A stretch of DNA of 64,000 nucleotides, from assembly GCF_030542965.1 (NCBI RefSeq), contig NZ_JAUAOA010000010.1, positions 1-64,000 on the forward strand, written 5' to 3'. Of the stretch, positions 18,839 to 27,067 are shown piece after piece. A program made the position numbers and the translations under genes. The first letter of the stretch is position 1, and the number at the start of each line of letters is the position of its first letter. The stretch is from Azotosporobacter soli. Lineage in GTDB: Bacteria > Bacillota > Negativicutes > SG130. Below the pieces are notes generated by a model that ran no database searches, was not told the DNA's origin, and worked only from the letters and a program-made list of their open reading frames with translations.

Positions 18839-20755
18839 TCAAATCTTTTTTTCCGCAACATCAGTCTTTAATTGACGCATAAACGATTCAACCGTCGTCG
18901 CGCCCAAGTCGCCTTCACCACGTTTGCGTACCGCCACCTGACCCGATTCCATTTCCTTATCGCCAACGACAAGCACATACGGAATCTTAGCCATTTGCGC
19001 TTCCCTGATTTTATAGCCGATTTTTTCATTGCGACTGTCCACTTCCACACGAACGAATTGCTCCTTCATGCTGGCCGCTAGCTTTTCGGCATACTCGGCC
19101 TGACGCGCAGTGATTGGCAAAATCTTGACCTGAACCGGAGCCAACCAGACCGGGAAAGCTCCCGCATAATGCTCGATCAGGATGCCGATGAAGCGCTCGA
19201 TGCTTCCGTACACGACGCGATGGATCATAACCGGTCGATGTTTAAGACCGTCTTCGCCGACATAAGTGAGGTCGAATTTTTCCGGCATCTGCATGTCGAG
19301 TTGAATCGTGCCGCACTGCCAAGTACGACCGATTGAATCCTTCAGATGAAAGTCGATCTTCGGACCATAGAACGCGCCGTCTCCCTCATTGATACGGTAC
19401 GGCATTTCAATCTCATCCATCGCTTCTTTCAACGCATTGGTCGTTAAATCCCAAATTTCCTGCGCGCCCATCGCTTTTTCCGGCTTCGTGCTCAGTTCCG
19501 CATGATAGGAGAGGCCGAATACGCTATATACTTCCTTAAATAGGCCGATTGTTCGTTGGATTTCCGCCTTGATCTGCGACGGCAGCAGGAAAATATGCGC
19601 ATCATCCTGCGTAAAGCTGCGTACTCGCATCAGACCATGCAACGCACCGGAAATCTCATGCCGATGCACGAGTCCAAGTTCCGCCGTTCTGAGCGGAAAA
19701 TCGCGATAGCTATGGTGCTGGCTACGATATACAAGAATGCCGCCAGGACAATTCATCGGTTTTACCGCATACCCTTCGTCATCAATCGACGTGAAATACA
19801 TGTTTTCCCGATAATGATCCCAATGTCCCGATTGCTGCCACAATTTTTGATGCAAAATAATCGGCGTCTTAATCTCCTGGTAGTCATATTTGAAATGAAT
19901 CGTACGCCAGAACGCTTCCAGCTCATTGCGAACCACCATACCTTTCGGATGAAAGAACGGGAATCCCGGCCCCTCTTCCTGGATACTAAAAAGATCCAAT
20001 TCACGCCCCAGCTTCCGATGGTCGCGCTTAGCCGCCTCTTCCAGCATCAGCAAATAAGCATCGAGTTCTGTTTTCTTTTCAAACGAAGTCCCATAAACGC
20101 GTTGCAACATTTTTCGTTTTTCATCACCGCGCCAATACGCCCCTGCTAAACTCTGCAATTGAATCGCTTTGATTTTCCCGGTCGACGGCAAATGAGGCCC
20201 CGCACACAGATCCAGAAATTCCCCTTGACGGTACAGCGTAATCACCGCATCTTCCGGCAAATCTTGAATGATCTCAACTTTATAGATTTCCCCCTGCGCA
20301 GCAAACAGGTCTAGCGCCTCTTGACGACTGACTTGACTGCGTACAAGCGGTAGATCTTCTTTAACAATTTTCTCCATCTCTTTTTGGATTTTTGCTAAAT
20401 CTTCCGGCTTAAACGGTTCCGGAACATCAATGTCATAATAGTAACCATTGGCAATCGCAGGCCCGATGGCAAATTTCGCCTCTGGGAAAAGACGCTTTAC
20501 CGCTTGAGCAAGAACGTGCGACGATGTGTGCCGAAATGCATGCCGCCCTTCTTCATCTTCAAACGTGTAGAAAGCTACCGAAACATCCTCCGTCAACGTA
20601 TCGCTCAAATCCTTAATTTCACCATTTATCCCCGCAGCCAAAACAGCTTTTCCCAAGCTACGGCTGATGCTTGATGCCAATTCCGCTAATGTTGTGCCGG
20701 ATAAAACCTCACGCACACTACCATCTTTCAACGTTACTTTCACACTGCCCGCCAT
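18839..20755 (-). CDS. thrS: threonine-tRNA ligase
   Basis: Class II threonyl-tRNA synthetase, 638 residues. Domains in order: TGS domain (1-62), editing domain with the HTSSHVLAQAVKRLFP zinc-type motif (His in HTSSH and later CAGPHLPSTG), catalytic core with MNCPGGILVY (Cys zinc ligand) and motif 2/3 regions, and C-terminal anticodon-binding domain (VWLAPVQVKILPI onward). ATG at 20755 chosen over an in-frame TTG two codons earlier; AAAGGGG precedes both. Controlled by a T-box leader. Confidence 0.97.
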   Translation of the reverse strand: MAGSVKVTLKDGSVREVLSGTTLAELASSISRSLGKAVLAAGINGEIKDLSDTLTEDVSVAFYTFEDEEGRHAFRHTSSHVLAQAVKRLFPEAKFAIGPAIANGYYYDIDVPEPFKPEDLAKIQKEMEKIVKEDLPLVRSQVSRQEALDLFAAQGEIYKVEIIQDLPEDAVITLYRQGEFLDLCAGPHLPSTGKIKAIQLQSLAGAYWRGDEKRKMLQRVYGTSFEKKTELDAYLLMLEEAAKRDHRKLGRELDLFSIQEEGPGFPFFHPKGMVVRNELEAFWRTIHFKYDYQEIKTPIILHQKLWQQSGHWDHYRENMYFTSIDDEGYAVKPMNCPGGILVYRSQHHSYRDFPLRTAELGLVHRHEISGALHGLMRVRSFTQDDAHIFLLPSQIKAEIQRTIGLFKEVYSVFGLSYHAELSTKPEKAMGAQEIWDLTTNALKEAMDEIEMPYRINEGDGAFYGPKIDFHLKDSIGRTWQCGTIQLDMQMPEKFDLTYVGEDGLKHRPVMIHRVVYGSIERFIGILIEHYAGAFPVWLAPVQVKILPITARQAEYAEKLAASMKEQFVRVEVDSRNEKIGYKIREAQMAKIPYVLVVGDKEMESGQVAVRKRGEGDLGATTVESFMRQLKTDVAEKKI

Positions 20756-20780
20756 AATCAACTCGCCCCTTTCAGTTAAT

Positions 20781-21055
20781 AAAAATTAAAAACACTCCCA
20801 TCCCTCGAAAGGGACGGAAGTGTATTCCGCGGTTCCACCCTAGTTGAGCCGATATTTCAGCTCCCCTCAGTCGGCACAGGATAACGGTCGGCAAAACCGG
20901 CAACTCCTACGCAAAGATGCCTGACATCTCCTTCGGATCGCAGCTCCAAGGGGGTAACAAGAAGCGATCGATGCGCAAAATGCTTTCAGCCCTGGCATTT
21001 CTCTCTGCTGCGTGATCTTTCTTCCGCCAATTCCTCATCATCACCTAGTATTATC
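20781..21055 (-). promoter_or_regulatory. T-box leader for tRNA-Thr controlling thrS
   Basis: The minus strand has the antiterminator box AGGGTGGAACCGCGG (20827-20841) and a terminator made of ACACTTCCGTCCC and GGGATGGGAGTGT arms (20792-20823) followed by a T-rich run. The specifier region reads ACC-CC-CTTGGAGC, exactly parallel to the pheS leader, placing codon ACC (Thr) at 20953-20955. The 5' boundary is approximate. Confidence 0.93.
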
Positions 21056-21067
21056 TACTTCTTTCTA

Positions 21068-21097
21068 ATAATATATCACGATTGTCAACAAAGTCAA
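21068..21097 (-). promoter_or_regulatory. thrS leader promoter
   Basis: TTGACT (21092-21097) with TATATT (21070-21075, 16-base spacer) or TATTAT (21068-21073, 18-base spacer) on the minus strand, directly after the upstream GRAM-domain gene. Confidence 0.6.
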
Positions 21098-21433
21098 TCA
21101 TCTTACGCCGATATTTCGCTGCTGCAGCTTAATTTCATTTAACCACGCATCTCGGCCGCCAACGACAAATTTCAGACTCCGACCGCGTATCGTTTTCAGC
21201 ACAATCGCATTTGGAATTAGCCACAAAGAGGTAGCTGGAGCGATTGCTTCAATATGTTCAAGAGGCACTTCCTCCAGATATTTATTCGTAATCTCGAGCA
21301 GATAGCCAACAAATACAATCCGTTCATTTGTCAAATATATTGCGCCATTGAAAGAATCCCCTTCCGTAGTCATACTCGCCAAACTTTTGCGCAATATTCG
21401 TTCACTTTCTTCCAGCGGAAATTGATACATCAA
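21098..21433 (-). CDS. small GRAM/PH-like domain protein
   Basis: 111-residue cytoplasmic protein of unknown function. The central GAIYLTNERIVFVGY segment followed by strands carrying LEHIEAIAPA and IVLKTIRGRSLKFVV is the pattern of GRAM domains, a PH-like beta fold that in other proteins binds lipids or proteins. No signal peptide or membrane segment. A perfect TATAAT lies upstream at 21527-21532 but the best -35 (TTGCTG) has only a 15-base spacer. Function is not inferred. Confidence 0.7.
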   Translation of the reverse strand: MMYQFPLEESERILRKSLASMTTEGDSFNGAIYLTNERIVFVGYLLEITNKYLEEVPLEHIEAIAPATSLWLIPNAIVLKTIRGRSLKFVVGGRDAWLNEIKLQQRNIGVR

Positions 21434-21632
21434 ATTCTCGTCCCTTCATAATAACAGTTCCGAAAGCGTTGTCTCTCAATGATAACTCTCAACGGCAAAA
21501 ACATGTTGTGCAAAACCTTCATCTGAATTATATCATTCTATTTTATCCAGCAAAATAATTTCTCCGTAAATTTTCCCTGTCCGCTCAGAATTTTAGCTAA
21601 CGGGAGTGATACTGCCAATAATTTCACCTTCT

Positions 21633-22535
21633 TTACTTACTCTTATGAATGAAGGCCAACGCATCACTCAGTTTCGGAAAACGAAAGATAAACCCATTCT
21701 TCTGTGCCCGAACCGGTAAAACACGTTGCCCTTTCAGTAACACATCTTCAGCTAGTTCTCCAAAAAGCAGACGCAGAATCCACTCAGGCAAACGCGTCCA
21801 GCTTTTTCGACCTAAGGCCAGCCCAATCAATTCGCTCATTTCAGCCATGCGCACCGGTTCTGGCGCACATGCATTGTATACGCCATACCAAGAATCATCT
21901 TCCAGGGCCGTTAACACCATCGCCACTAAATCATTACGGTGAATCCACGAAACCCATTGACGTCCTGAACCGATATAACCGCCGACATGATAGCGAAAAG
22001 GCTGTTCCATTCGAGCCAAAAAACCACCATCCGAAGCCAAAATATGACCGAAACGCAAAACAACGACACGCACGCCAATTTCTTCCGCTTGCAGAGCAAT
22101 TCCTTCCCATTTTCGGCAAACCTCCGCTAAAAAATCACGGCTATATGAATCACTTTCGTCAAACGTCTTCTCTAAGTCCGTACCATAATAGCCGATTGCA
22201 GATGCATTGATTAGCCACTTCGGTTGTCGACCATACTCATCGTATGCCCGCCGCATCAAACGCACAATTGTCTGTGTCGTCTCGACACGACTAGCTGCAA
22301 TTGCTGCTTTTTTTCTCATCGTCCACCGACCTGAGGCAATATTTTCCCCTGCCAAATTGATCACACCATCCAGGTTCGAAAGAAACAACTCATCCAAACT
22401 TCCCCAATTTACACAACTTTCCCGTAGGCTGCCGCAACGGCGAGACAGTATGACCACTTCATGATTTTGCTCCGTTAACTGCGCAGCCAAAGCCTTGCCT
22501 AGAAATCCGCTGCCACCAGCGATTAATATTTTCAC
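21633..22535 (-). CDS. TIGR01777-type NAD(P)-dependent epimerase (YfcH/SDR39U1-like)
   Basis: 300-residue short-chain dehydrogenase-like protein. It starts with the Rossmann motif KILIAGGSGFLGKALA (2-17), has YYGTD as the YxxxK-equivalent region, and ends with the DUF1731-type C-terminal segment (GQRVLPVRAQKNGFIFRFP), which is characteristic of this family. Substrate is unknown; it is not a proven sugar epimerase. The GTG at 22535 is chosen since GAGGAGG lies eight bases upstream and the family length is about 300; a longer frame would add 45 unrelated residues. Divergent from the ferritin-like gene. Confidence 0.85.
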   Translation of the reverse strand: MKILIAGGSGFLGKALAAQLTEQNHEVVILSRRCGSLRESCVNWGSLDELFLSNLDGVINLAGENIASGRWTMRKKAAIAASRVETTQTIVRLMRRAYDEYGRQPKWLINASAIGYYGTDLEKTFDESDSYSRDFLAEVCRKWEGIALQAEEIGVRVVVLRFGHILASDGGFLARMEQPFRYHVGGYIGSGRQWVSWIHRNDLVAMVLTALEDDSWYGVYNACAPEPVRMAEMSELIGLALGRKSWTRLPEWILRLLFGELAEDVLLKGQRVLPVRAQKNGFIFRFPKLSDALAFIHKSK

Positions 22536-22718
22536 CACACTCGCCTCCTCGGGATTTATTGTAATCCCCCCCGAATCAGTTACACGCTTACGAACCTCTT
22601 CTTTTTTTCTAATAATTTTTCCTGCATAATAAATAAAGACAGATTCCTCAGCAGGACTTTTACTTCTCATGGTGAAAAATCAAAGTAAAGGAAAAGACAT
22701 TTTTAGGAGGTATCTGCC

Positions 22719-23243
22719 ATGCAGCAAGCGTTAGCAATTCTTGAATTTGCTCTGTCCATGGAAAAATCCGGCGAAACTTTTTTTCGCGATGCGGCAAAAA
22801 AAGTCAGCCACGCCGATGCCAAAGCCATGTTTACTGAACTTGCCGACTGGGAAACGATGCACCAAAACTATATCTCGGAACAAATCCAGAGCCTCAAAGA
22901 ACAAGGCGCCTGGAAAAAACCAGCCATTTCCAATGAACAATTTACTCAGAACGTAACTTCTTATGAAATCTTTTACCGCCATGAGTCTGGCGAGGGAGCA
23001 GAGCCAACCTTACCGCTCAGCGAGCGCAGCAGCGATTTGGCAGCTTTACGCATGGCGTTGGTCATCGAAGGAGATTTGCACAATTTCTATAAGAAAGCAA
23101 TCACCACAATTCAGGACCCCGAGGGAAAAAAGACACTTCAATTACTGGCAGAATGGGAATCTGAGCATCAAACTATCATCCAGGCACAATACGAATCACT
23201 CCAACATTTTTTTTGGTCTCAGATGGGTTTTTCTCCGTTTTGA
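22719..23243 (+). CDS. ferritin-like (rubrerythrin-type) diiron protein
   Basis: 174-residue four-helix-bundle protein without the C-terminal rubredoxin domain. Two half-repeats each supply a Glu and an ExxH: MEKSGE then WETMHQ in the first, VIEGD then WESEHQ in the second, enough for a diiron site. Such proteins act in peroxide reduction or iron handling in anaerobes; the reaction here is not determined. Start fixed by TAGGAGGT eight bases upstream. It is a single plus-strand gene between two minus-strand units and ends in a strong terminator. Confidence 0.8.
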   Translation: MQQALAILEFALSMEKSGETFFRDAAKKVSHADAKAMFTELADWETMHQNYISEQIQSLKEQGAWKKPAISNEQFTQNVTSYEIFYRHESGEGAEPTLPLSERSSDLAALRMALVIEGDLHNFYKKAITTIQDPEGKKTLQLLAEWESEHQTIIQAQYESLQHFFWSQMGFSPF

Positions 23244-23292
23244 AACGAAAGGCTGTTGCAAACTCAATTGTTTGCGACAGCCTTTCGTTTTT
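23243..23292. terminator. bidirectional terminator
   Basis: AACGAAAGGCTGTTGCAAA pairs with TTTGCGACAGCCTTTCGTT (one mismatch) around an 8-base loop, with T-runs on both strands. It serves the ferritin-like gene and the convergent small gene. Confidence 0.92.
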
Positions 23293-23602
23293 ACTTCTCA
23301 TTTGGTTTTACAGCCTTATAGCGATCCCAAGTTTCAGCAACCTTTTTCCGATAGGCTTCAAGTCGTTTTGCCATGACTTTTTCCCCTTTACGTTCCGCAT
23401 CGATCGACAGATCGTATAGGGTGTTGGAAAGAGAATATACCATCCCGGTTAGTAATTCCTGCAACGGCAGAACGTTCTCCGTTTCTGTCTCTACGCAGTC
23501 TTGCTGCGCTCCTGCTATTTTTCGAATTGCGCGTAGCGCACCAGCAAGTTTTGCTTCCGGGAGTCCTTCTATTAATTGAATCAGTTTTTGTTTTTCATCC
23601 AT
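23291..23602 (-). CDS. hypothetical protein, 103 residues
   Basis: I do not recognise this family. The protein is acidic to neutral, predicted helical, cytoplasmic, with the N-terminus KQKLIQLIEGLPEAKL and a charged C-terminal helix (KGEKVMAKRLEAYRKKVAETWDRY). The start at 23602 is chosen because AAGGAG lies nine bases upstream; an upstream extension would run into the neighbouring GGDEF-type gene. It follows that gene by 37 bases and probably shares its transcript with the multicopper oxidase-like gene further upstream. Confidence 0.65.
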   Translation of the reverse strand: MDEKQKLIQLIEGLPEAKLAGALRAIRKIAGAQQDCVETETENVLPLQELLTGMVYSLSNTLYDLSIDAERKGEKVMAKRLEAYRKKVAETWDRYKAVKPNEK

Positions 23603-23639
23603 AGTATGATCTCCTTGTTCGTCAAATAATAAACCATTA

Positions 23640-24446
23640 TTACATTTTATCATGACGGACATGATTCTTCCCATCTTTTTTTGCATACGCCATTACTTCA
23701 TCAAGCGCATCAAGCACTTCTTCGATTGACGACGGCGCTACGCCGAAAGTAATTGCACCAAACGAAAAACCAATGGGCCAATAATTTTTTCGAGCCTCTT
23801 TTGCCAATAACTGTTTCATTTTTTGAATAACATATTCGCTTGCCTCATTATCCGTTTCCGGCAGCAATATAGCAAACTCATCCGCGCCGATTCTTCCAAT
23901 GCAATCACCAAATCTTAAGTGATCACGTACCGTCGTAGCAACCATTCTCAGCACCTTGTCACCTTCCGCCTGACCACCCGCTTCATTCACTTCATGAAAA
24001 TTACTGATATCAAAATTGACCACCGTCAACGAGCGTTGATATCGCCTGCTCCGCTCCATTTCTTCCGACAGTTTCTGCAAAAAGTAGCGCCGTGTCAGGA
24101 CCTCTGTGATCTCATCGGTCTGGCGCGATATCTTCCCTCGTTCAAGCGAGAGACGCAGCTCTCGAACGCAATACCAAATCGCCGCAATGGAAATGGTTTC
24201 AAGTACGCGATTTACCCATGCGATCCAGTCGCCGCCGATCCCCCAATAAACGCTCCAACCAACAACGAATAAGAGGGCATATTCCGCTTGTTTCTGCGAT
24301 CCATACCAACTGACGCAAGCTATCGGAAGCGCCAATAGCAAGAGCACGTTCAAACGTTGCTCAAACTTGATGTCAACTGCGACGGCCACAATCGTCAATA
24401 TACAATTCACTGTCACCAGTAACGGCCCAGCAACTATCCGCCGCAT
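23640..24446 (-). CDS. membrane GGDEF-family protein with altered signature (GADEF)
   Basis: 268 residues: about four N-terminal hydrophobic segments (1-95), a short linker helix, then a GGDEF domain. The signature reads RIGADEFAILLP, with Ala replacing the second Gly of GGDEF, while the metal-binding Asp in VVNFDISNF and the Asn-containing NEAGGQAEGD loop are present. An RFGD motif five residues before the signature matches the RxxD inhibitory site that binds c-di-GMP. It could therefore be a weak cyclase or a c-di-GMP sensor. It lies 14 bases downstream of the multicopper oxidase-like gene, suggesting one operon. Confidence 0.83.
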   Translation of the reverse strand: MRRIVAGPLLVTVNCILTIVAVAVDIKFEQRLNVLLLLALPIACVSWYGSQKQAEYALLFVVGWSVYWGIGGDWIAWVNRVLETISIAAIWYCVRELRLSLERGKISRQTDEITEVLTRRYFLQKLSEEMERSRRYQRSLTVVNFDISNFHEVNEAGGQAEGDKVLRMVATTVRDHLRFGDCIGRIGADEFAILLPETDNEASEYVIQKMKQLLAKEARKNYWPIGFSFGAITFGVAPSSIEEVLDALDEVMAYAKKDGKNHVRHDKM

Positions 24447-24460
24447 ACTACGCCTCCTTA

Positions 24461-25711
24461 CTAATTAGCCCGCAGTACGGTAATCATCCCACCGTCAGCA
24501 TGTTTGGCCTCCTGGCAGTACACCATCCAATCGCCTTTCGCCTTCATGACAAAAGCCACATCTATGTAGGTCGCAGACGGAATCGCAACCGTATCCTTCC
24601 AACTGACTGGTTCTTTTGTACGGCCATTTTCGCCCACGATTAAAAAATGTGTTCCCTGTATGTGGATCACATGTGTAGCCGTCGCATCCGTATTCCAAAG
24701 GCGCAGGCGCACCACTTGGCCTACATTGATTTTATTCAGGTCGGTATCAGGAAATGATTTTCCATTGACGTTCCATTGACGCATTCCTTCCCCTAGACCT
24801 TCGGCAAACGTTAACGTATAATCATTTTTCTCACTAAGATTCTTCAACCAATCCGGCATTGATTCTGGAACATAGACATAAGCCGCAGAGCTATTGCCGC
24901 CTTTTTCATAAAGAATAGGAATAATCGTCCGATCATTCAACTGCAACTCATAACGTTCGCCGGCTTTTCCCTCCATTTTGATTTCAGCGTCAATTCGTTC
25001 ACCTGGCCACAATTCAAATCCGCCTGTTTCATACGGTTTAAACACGCCATATCCATCCATGTGCGTGACGCGAAACAAATGCCCCGTCATTTTTATTGAA
25101 AGTGCGCCCTCCGTCATTGCATTAATAAAGCGAACCTTTTGCACATCTCCCGTCTTTACCATCAAAGGCGTGACGCCATTCGCCGCTTGTCCATTAATCA
25201 GCAACCCAATGCCATTTGGGTTATGGCTGCTGCTCGGCATAACGCCATAATGCTTGCCAATAATAAAAGTATGGTCGCCTTGGTAATTATCATCTTCCGC
25301 TCGTTTTACAATAAAAGCTCCGTAGAGTCCCATTTCCATTTGCTGCGCCATCGGATTTTTAAAGCTATGGTACCAGTAGGTACCCGCTTCTTCTGGGGTG
25401 AATTCGAAAGAAAAACGTTCCCCTGCGATGATATTTTTCATCATGCCGTCCTGATTGTTGGGAATAGACAGGCCATGCCAATGAATATTACTATGCCCTG
25501 TAAGACCATTCACACCACGGATCGTTATGCTTTCACCTACTTTGCAAACAATGGTCGGTCCTGGCAATGTGTTGCCGTATAACCAGAAGACGCGCGAACC
25601 ATTGCCAAGATCCTTTTCTACATTGGTCATATCCAGATTGGCAATTGACTCCGCAAATCCCGCCCCACATATTCCAAGCCAGCAGACAAGAATGGCTGCC
25701 GCCTTTTTCAT
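24461..25711 (-). CDS. multicopper oxidase-like cupredoxin protein with incomplete trinuclear site
   Basis: 416-residue exported protein: signal peptide (about 1-20, ending GFAES), then three cupredoxin-like domains as in laccases/CueO. Type 1 copper ligands look intact: His347, Cys399, His404, Met409. Of the eight histidines for the type 2/3 cluster only four remain: His77 and His79 (HWH), His115 and His350. The partners are replaced by Phe117 (HSF), Gln352 (HIQ), and Tyr398 and Gln400 (YCQ for HCH). Oxygen reduction by the classical mechanism is thus unlikely; electron transfer, copper binding or a structural role like FtsP/SufI are alternatives. ATG at 25711 follows GGGAGGTG. Confidence 0.85.
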   Translation of the reverse strand: MKKAAAILVCWLGICGAGFAESIANLDMTNVEKDLGNGSRVFWLYGNTLPGPTIVCKVGESITIRGVNGLTGHSNIHWHGLSIPNNQDGMMKNIIAGERFSFEFTPEEAGTYWYHSFKNPMAQQMEMGLYGAFIVKRAEDDNYQGDHTFIIGKHYGVMPSSSHNPNGIGLLINGQAANGVTPLMVKTGDVQKVRFINAMTEGALSIKMTGHLFRVTHMDGYGVFKPYETGGFELWPGERIDAEIKMEGKAGERYELQLNDRTIIPILYEKGGNSSAAYVYVPESMPDWLKNLSEKNDYTLTFAEGLGEGMRQWNVNGKSFPDTDLNKINVGQVVRLRLWNTDATATHVIHIQGTHFLIVGENGRTKEPVSWKDTVAIPSATYIDVAFVMKAKGDWMVYCQEAKHADGGMITVLRAN

Positions 25712-25816
25712 AACCGCACCTCCCATTTGTCTTTTGATCTTTTCCGCTTACAAATTCGGACGCATACTCCGTCTACTCGGTACAATAACCAAACAGATCT
25801 GACAGACCTTCTTCAA

Positions 25817-26446
25817 CTAAAGACCTCTAATATGGCTGAAATCATTCATATATTCAATCGTCTTTTCGCCCCATTTATTGCAGCTTAAGAGCGACATTGA
25901 GCCTGGCGCCGCCGTCAACGAAACAGGTAGCTTTTTATGCTCGTCAAGCCGATATGCGAGCCACCAGATCACGACATTGATTAACGTTCCACGATGTGCA
26001 ACAATTACCATACGATTATTTTGACAATTTTCAATTTCGTCAAGAAATTCTTCAACCCGGCGGTTAAACTCGCGCCAGGTTTCACTCCCCGGATAATGTC
26101 GCCAATCAAGCAGATCATGATCGGTAGTCTGATTCGCAATCCGATGCGCCTCTTTTTCTGTCAAACCGGCCGCTTTGCCATTATTCATTTCTCGCAGCGC
26201 AATCGTTGAAATCGCTTTCACTTTGCATCGATTGGCGATGGCATCCGCAGTCTCTTTCGCTCTATGCAAATCACTTGTGTAGAGTGAAAAAGGCTCACCA
26301 CTCCACAGCGCAGCAATTCTTGAAGCAACAGCTTCCGCCTGCCTCTTGCCGCGTTCTGTGAGATGGGTATCTGTCCAACCGCCAGTCAATCCATTGACAT
26401 GATGATCCGCTTCACAATGACGCACCAATAATATCGTTGTCATCAT
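25817..26446 (-). CDS. histidine phosphatase superfamily protein
   Basis: About 209 residues, phosphoglycerate mutase-like fold. The phosphohistidine motif reads LLVRHCEAD (RHC instead of the usual RHG), followed by LTERGKRQAEAVA, the second-half conserved YTSDLHRAKETA, and the late catalytic His in IVAHRGTLINVV. Members range from alpha-ribazole phosphatases (CobC) to broad phosphatases; no cobalamin genes are nearby so the substrate is open. Two adjacent ATG codons (26446, 26443) follow GGAAGG; the first is given. Confidence 0.82.
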   Translation of the reverse strand: MMTTILLVRHCEADHHVNGLTGGWTDTHLTERGKRQAEAVASRIAALWSGEPFSLYTSDLHRAKETADAIANRCKVKAISTIALREMNNGKAAGLTEKEAHRIANQTTDHDLLDWRHYPGSETWREFNRRVEEFLDEIENCQNNRMVIVAHRGTLINVVIWWLAYRLDEHKKLPVSLTAAPGSMSLLSCNKWGEKTIEYMNDFSHIRGL

Positions 26447-26587
26447 AGCACTTCCTTCCTCACGCACTTGGCGCAAATGCACTGCAAACTATATGATTCA
26501 TAGATGATACTACCAATTACTTTCGCTTAAAATCAGAATTTTACCTCTTTTTATTCTTGCAGACTCGTTCTTTCCCTAAGAAAAAGA

Positions 26588-26615
26588 TTGACTTTTAAGT
26601 TTACCGTAATATAAT
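26588..26615 (-). other. see plus-strand promoter entry: no minus-strand feature here
   Basis: The only signal recognised here is the plus-strand promoter listed separately for the first tRNA-Val gene. The minus strand of 26447-26627 shows no convincing promoter for the phosphatase gene. Confidence 0.2.
26588..26615 (+). promoter_or_regulatory. promoter of tRNA-Val copy 1
   Basis: TTGACT (26588-26593), 16 bases, perfect TATAAT (26610-26615), 12 bases before the tRNA. The block GTTTACCGTAATATAATTAATC is shared with the second copy's promoter almost base for base. Confidence 0.85.
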
Positions 26616-26627
26616 TAATCTTGCTAA

Positions 26628-26704
26628 GGGGTTATAGCTCAGTTGGTTAGAGCGCTTCGTTGACATCGAAGAGGTCTGCGGTTCGAGTCCGCCTAACCCC
26701 ACCA
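26628..26704 (+). tRNA. tRNA-Val (GAC), copy 1
   Basis: Full cloverleaf with GGGGTTA/TAACCCC acceptor stem, anticodon stem CTTCG/CGAAG, loop TTGACAT giving anticodon GAC, T arm GCGGTTCGAGTCCGC and encoded CCA. Confidence 0.97.
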
Positions 26705-26716
26705 TCTTCAAGATAG

Positions 26717-26757
26717 ACGCCGCATGCTACGACAGTCATGTTGCGTTTTTATTTTTT
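26717..26757 (+). terminator. terminator of tRNA-Val copy 1
   Basis: ACGCCGCATG pairs with CATGTTGCGT (one mismatch), followed by TTTTATTTTTTT. Confidence 0.75.
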
Positions 26758-26823
26758 TCATTTGCTGGAACAAGCATAACTCGATAAACGGAAGGTCTTT
26801 CAATAAAACTTTCAAAAAAGGCA

Positions 26824-26852
26824 TTGACTTTTTTTGTTTACCGTAATATAAT
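26824..26852 (+). promoter_or_regulatory. promoter of tRNA-Val copy 2
   Basis: TTGACT (26824-26829), 17 bases, perfect TATAAT (26847-26852). Nearly identical to the copy 1 promoter, differing by one base in spacer length. Confidence 0.85.
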
Positions 26853-26865
26853 TAATCTCGTTCAA

Positions 26866-26942
26866 GGGGTTATAGCTCAGTTGGTTAGAGCGCTTCGTTG
26901 ACATCGAAGAGGTCTGCGGTTCGAGTCCGCCTAACCCCACCA
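26866..26942 (+). tRNA. tRNA-Val (GAC), copy 2
   Basis: Identical over its 77 bases to copy 1, 238 bases upstream, anticodon GAC, CCA encoded. The pair looks like a tandem duplication that included the promoter but not the terminator. Confidence 0.97.
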
Positions 26943-26953
26943 TTTTATAAAAC

Positions 26954-26993
26954 AAGCGCTACGCAGCTCTCTTGGCTACGTAGCGCTTTTCTT
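26954..26993 (+). terminator. terminator of tRNA-Val copy 2
   Basis: AAGCGCTACG pairs with CGTAGCGCTT, followed by TTCTTTT. Unrelated in sequence to the copy 1 terminator. Confidence 0.85.
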
Positions 26994-27013
26994 TTGCAAA
27001 TCCTGTTTCTGAT

Positions 27014-27056
27014 AAAAAATGCGCAATGGAATTGAAATTCCATTGCGCATTTTTTA
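27014..27056 (-). terminator. terminator of the 3D-domain gene
   Basis: AAAAAATGCGCAATGGAAT pairs perfectly with its complement, with a short loop and TTTTTT runs on both strands, 12 bases after the stop codon at 27068. Confidence 0.93.
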
Positions 27057-27067
27057 TTTTTATCTTC

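Noticed and set aside
26588-26615. Minus-strand promoter signal for the histidine phosphatase near the tRNA-Val promoter
   Set aside because: Only the plus-strand tRNA promoter is convincing here; the minus-strand placeholder entry in the feature list carries low confidence and should be read as 'nothing found'.
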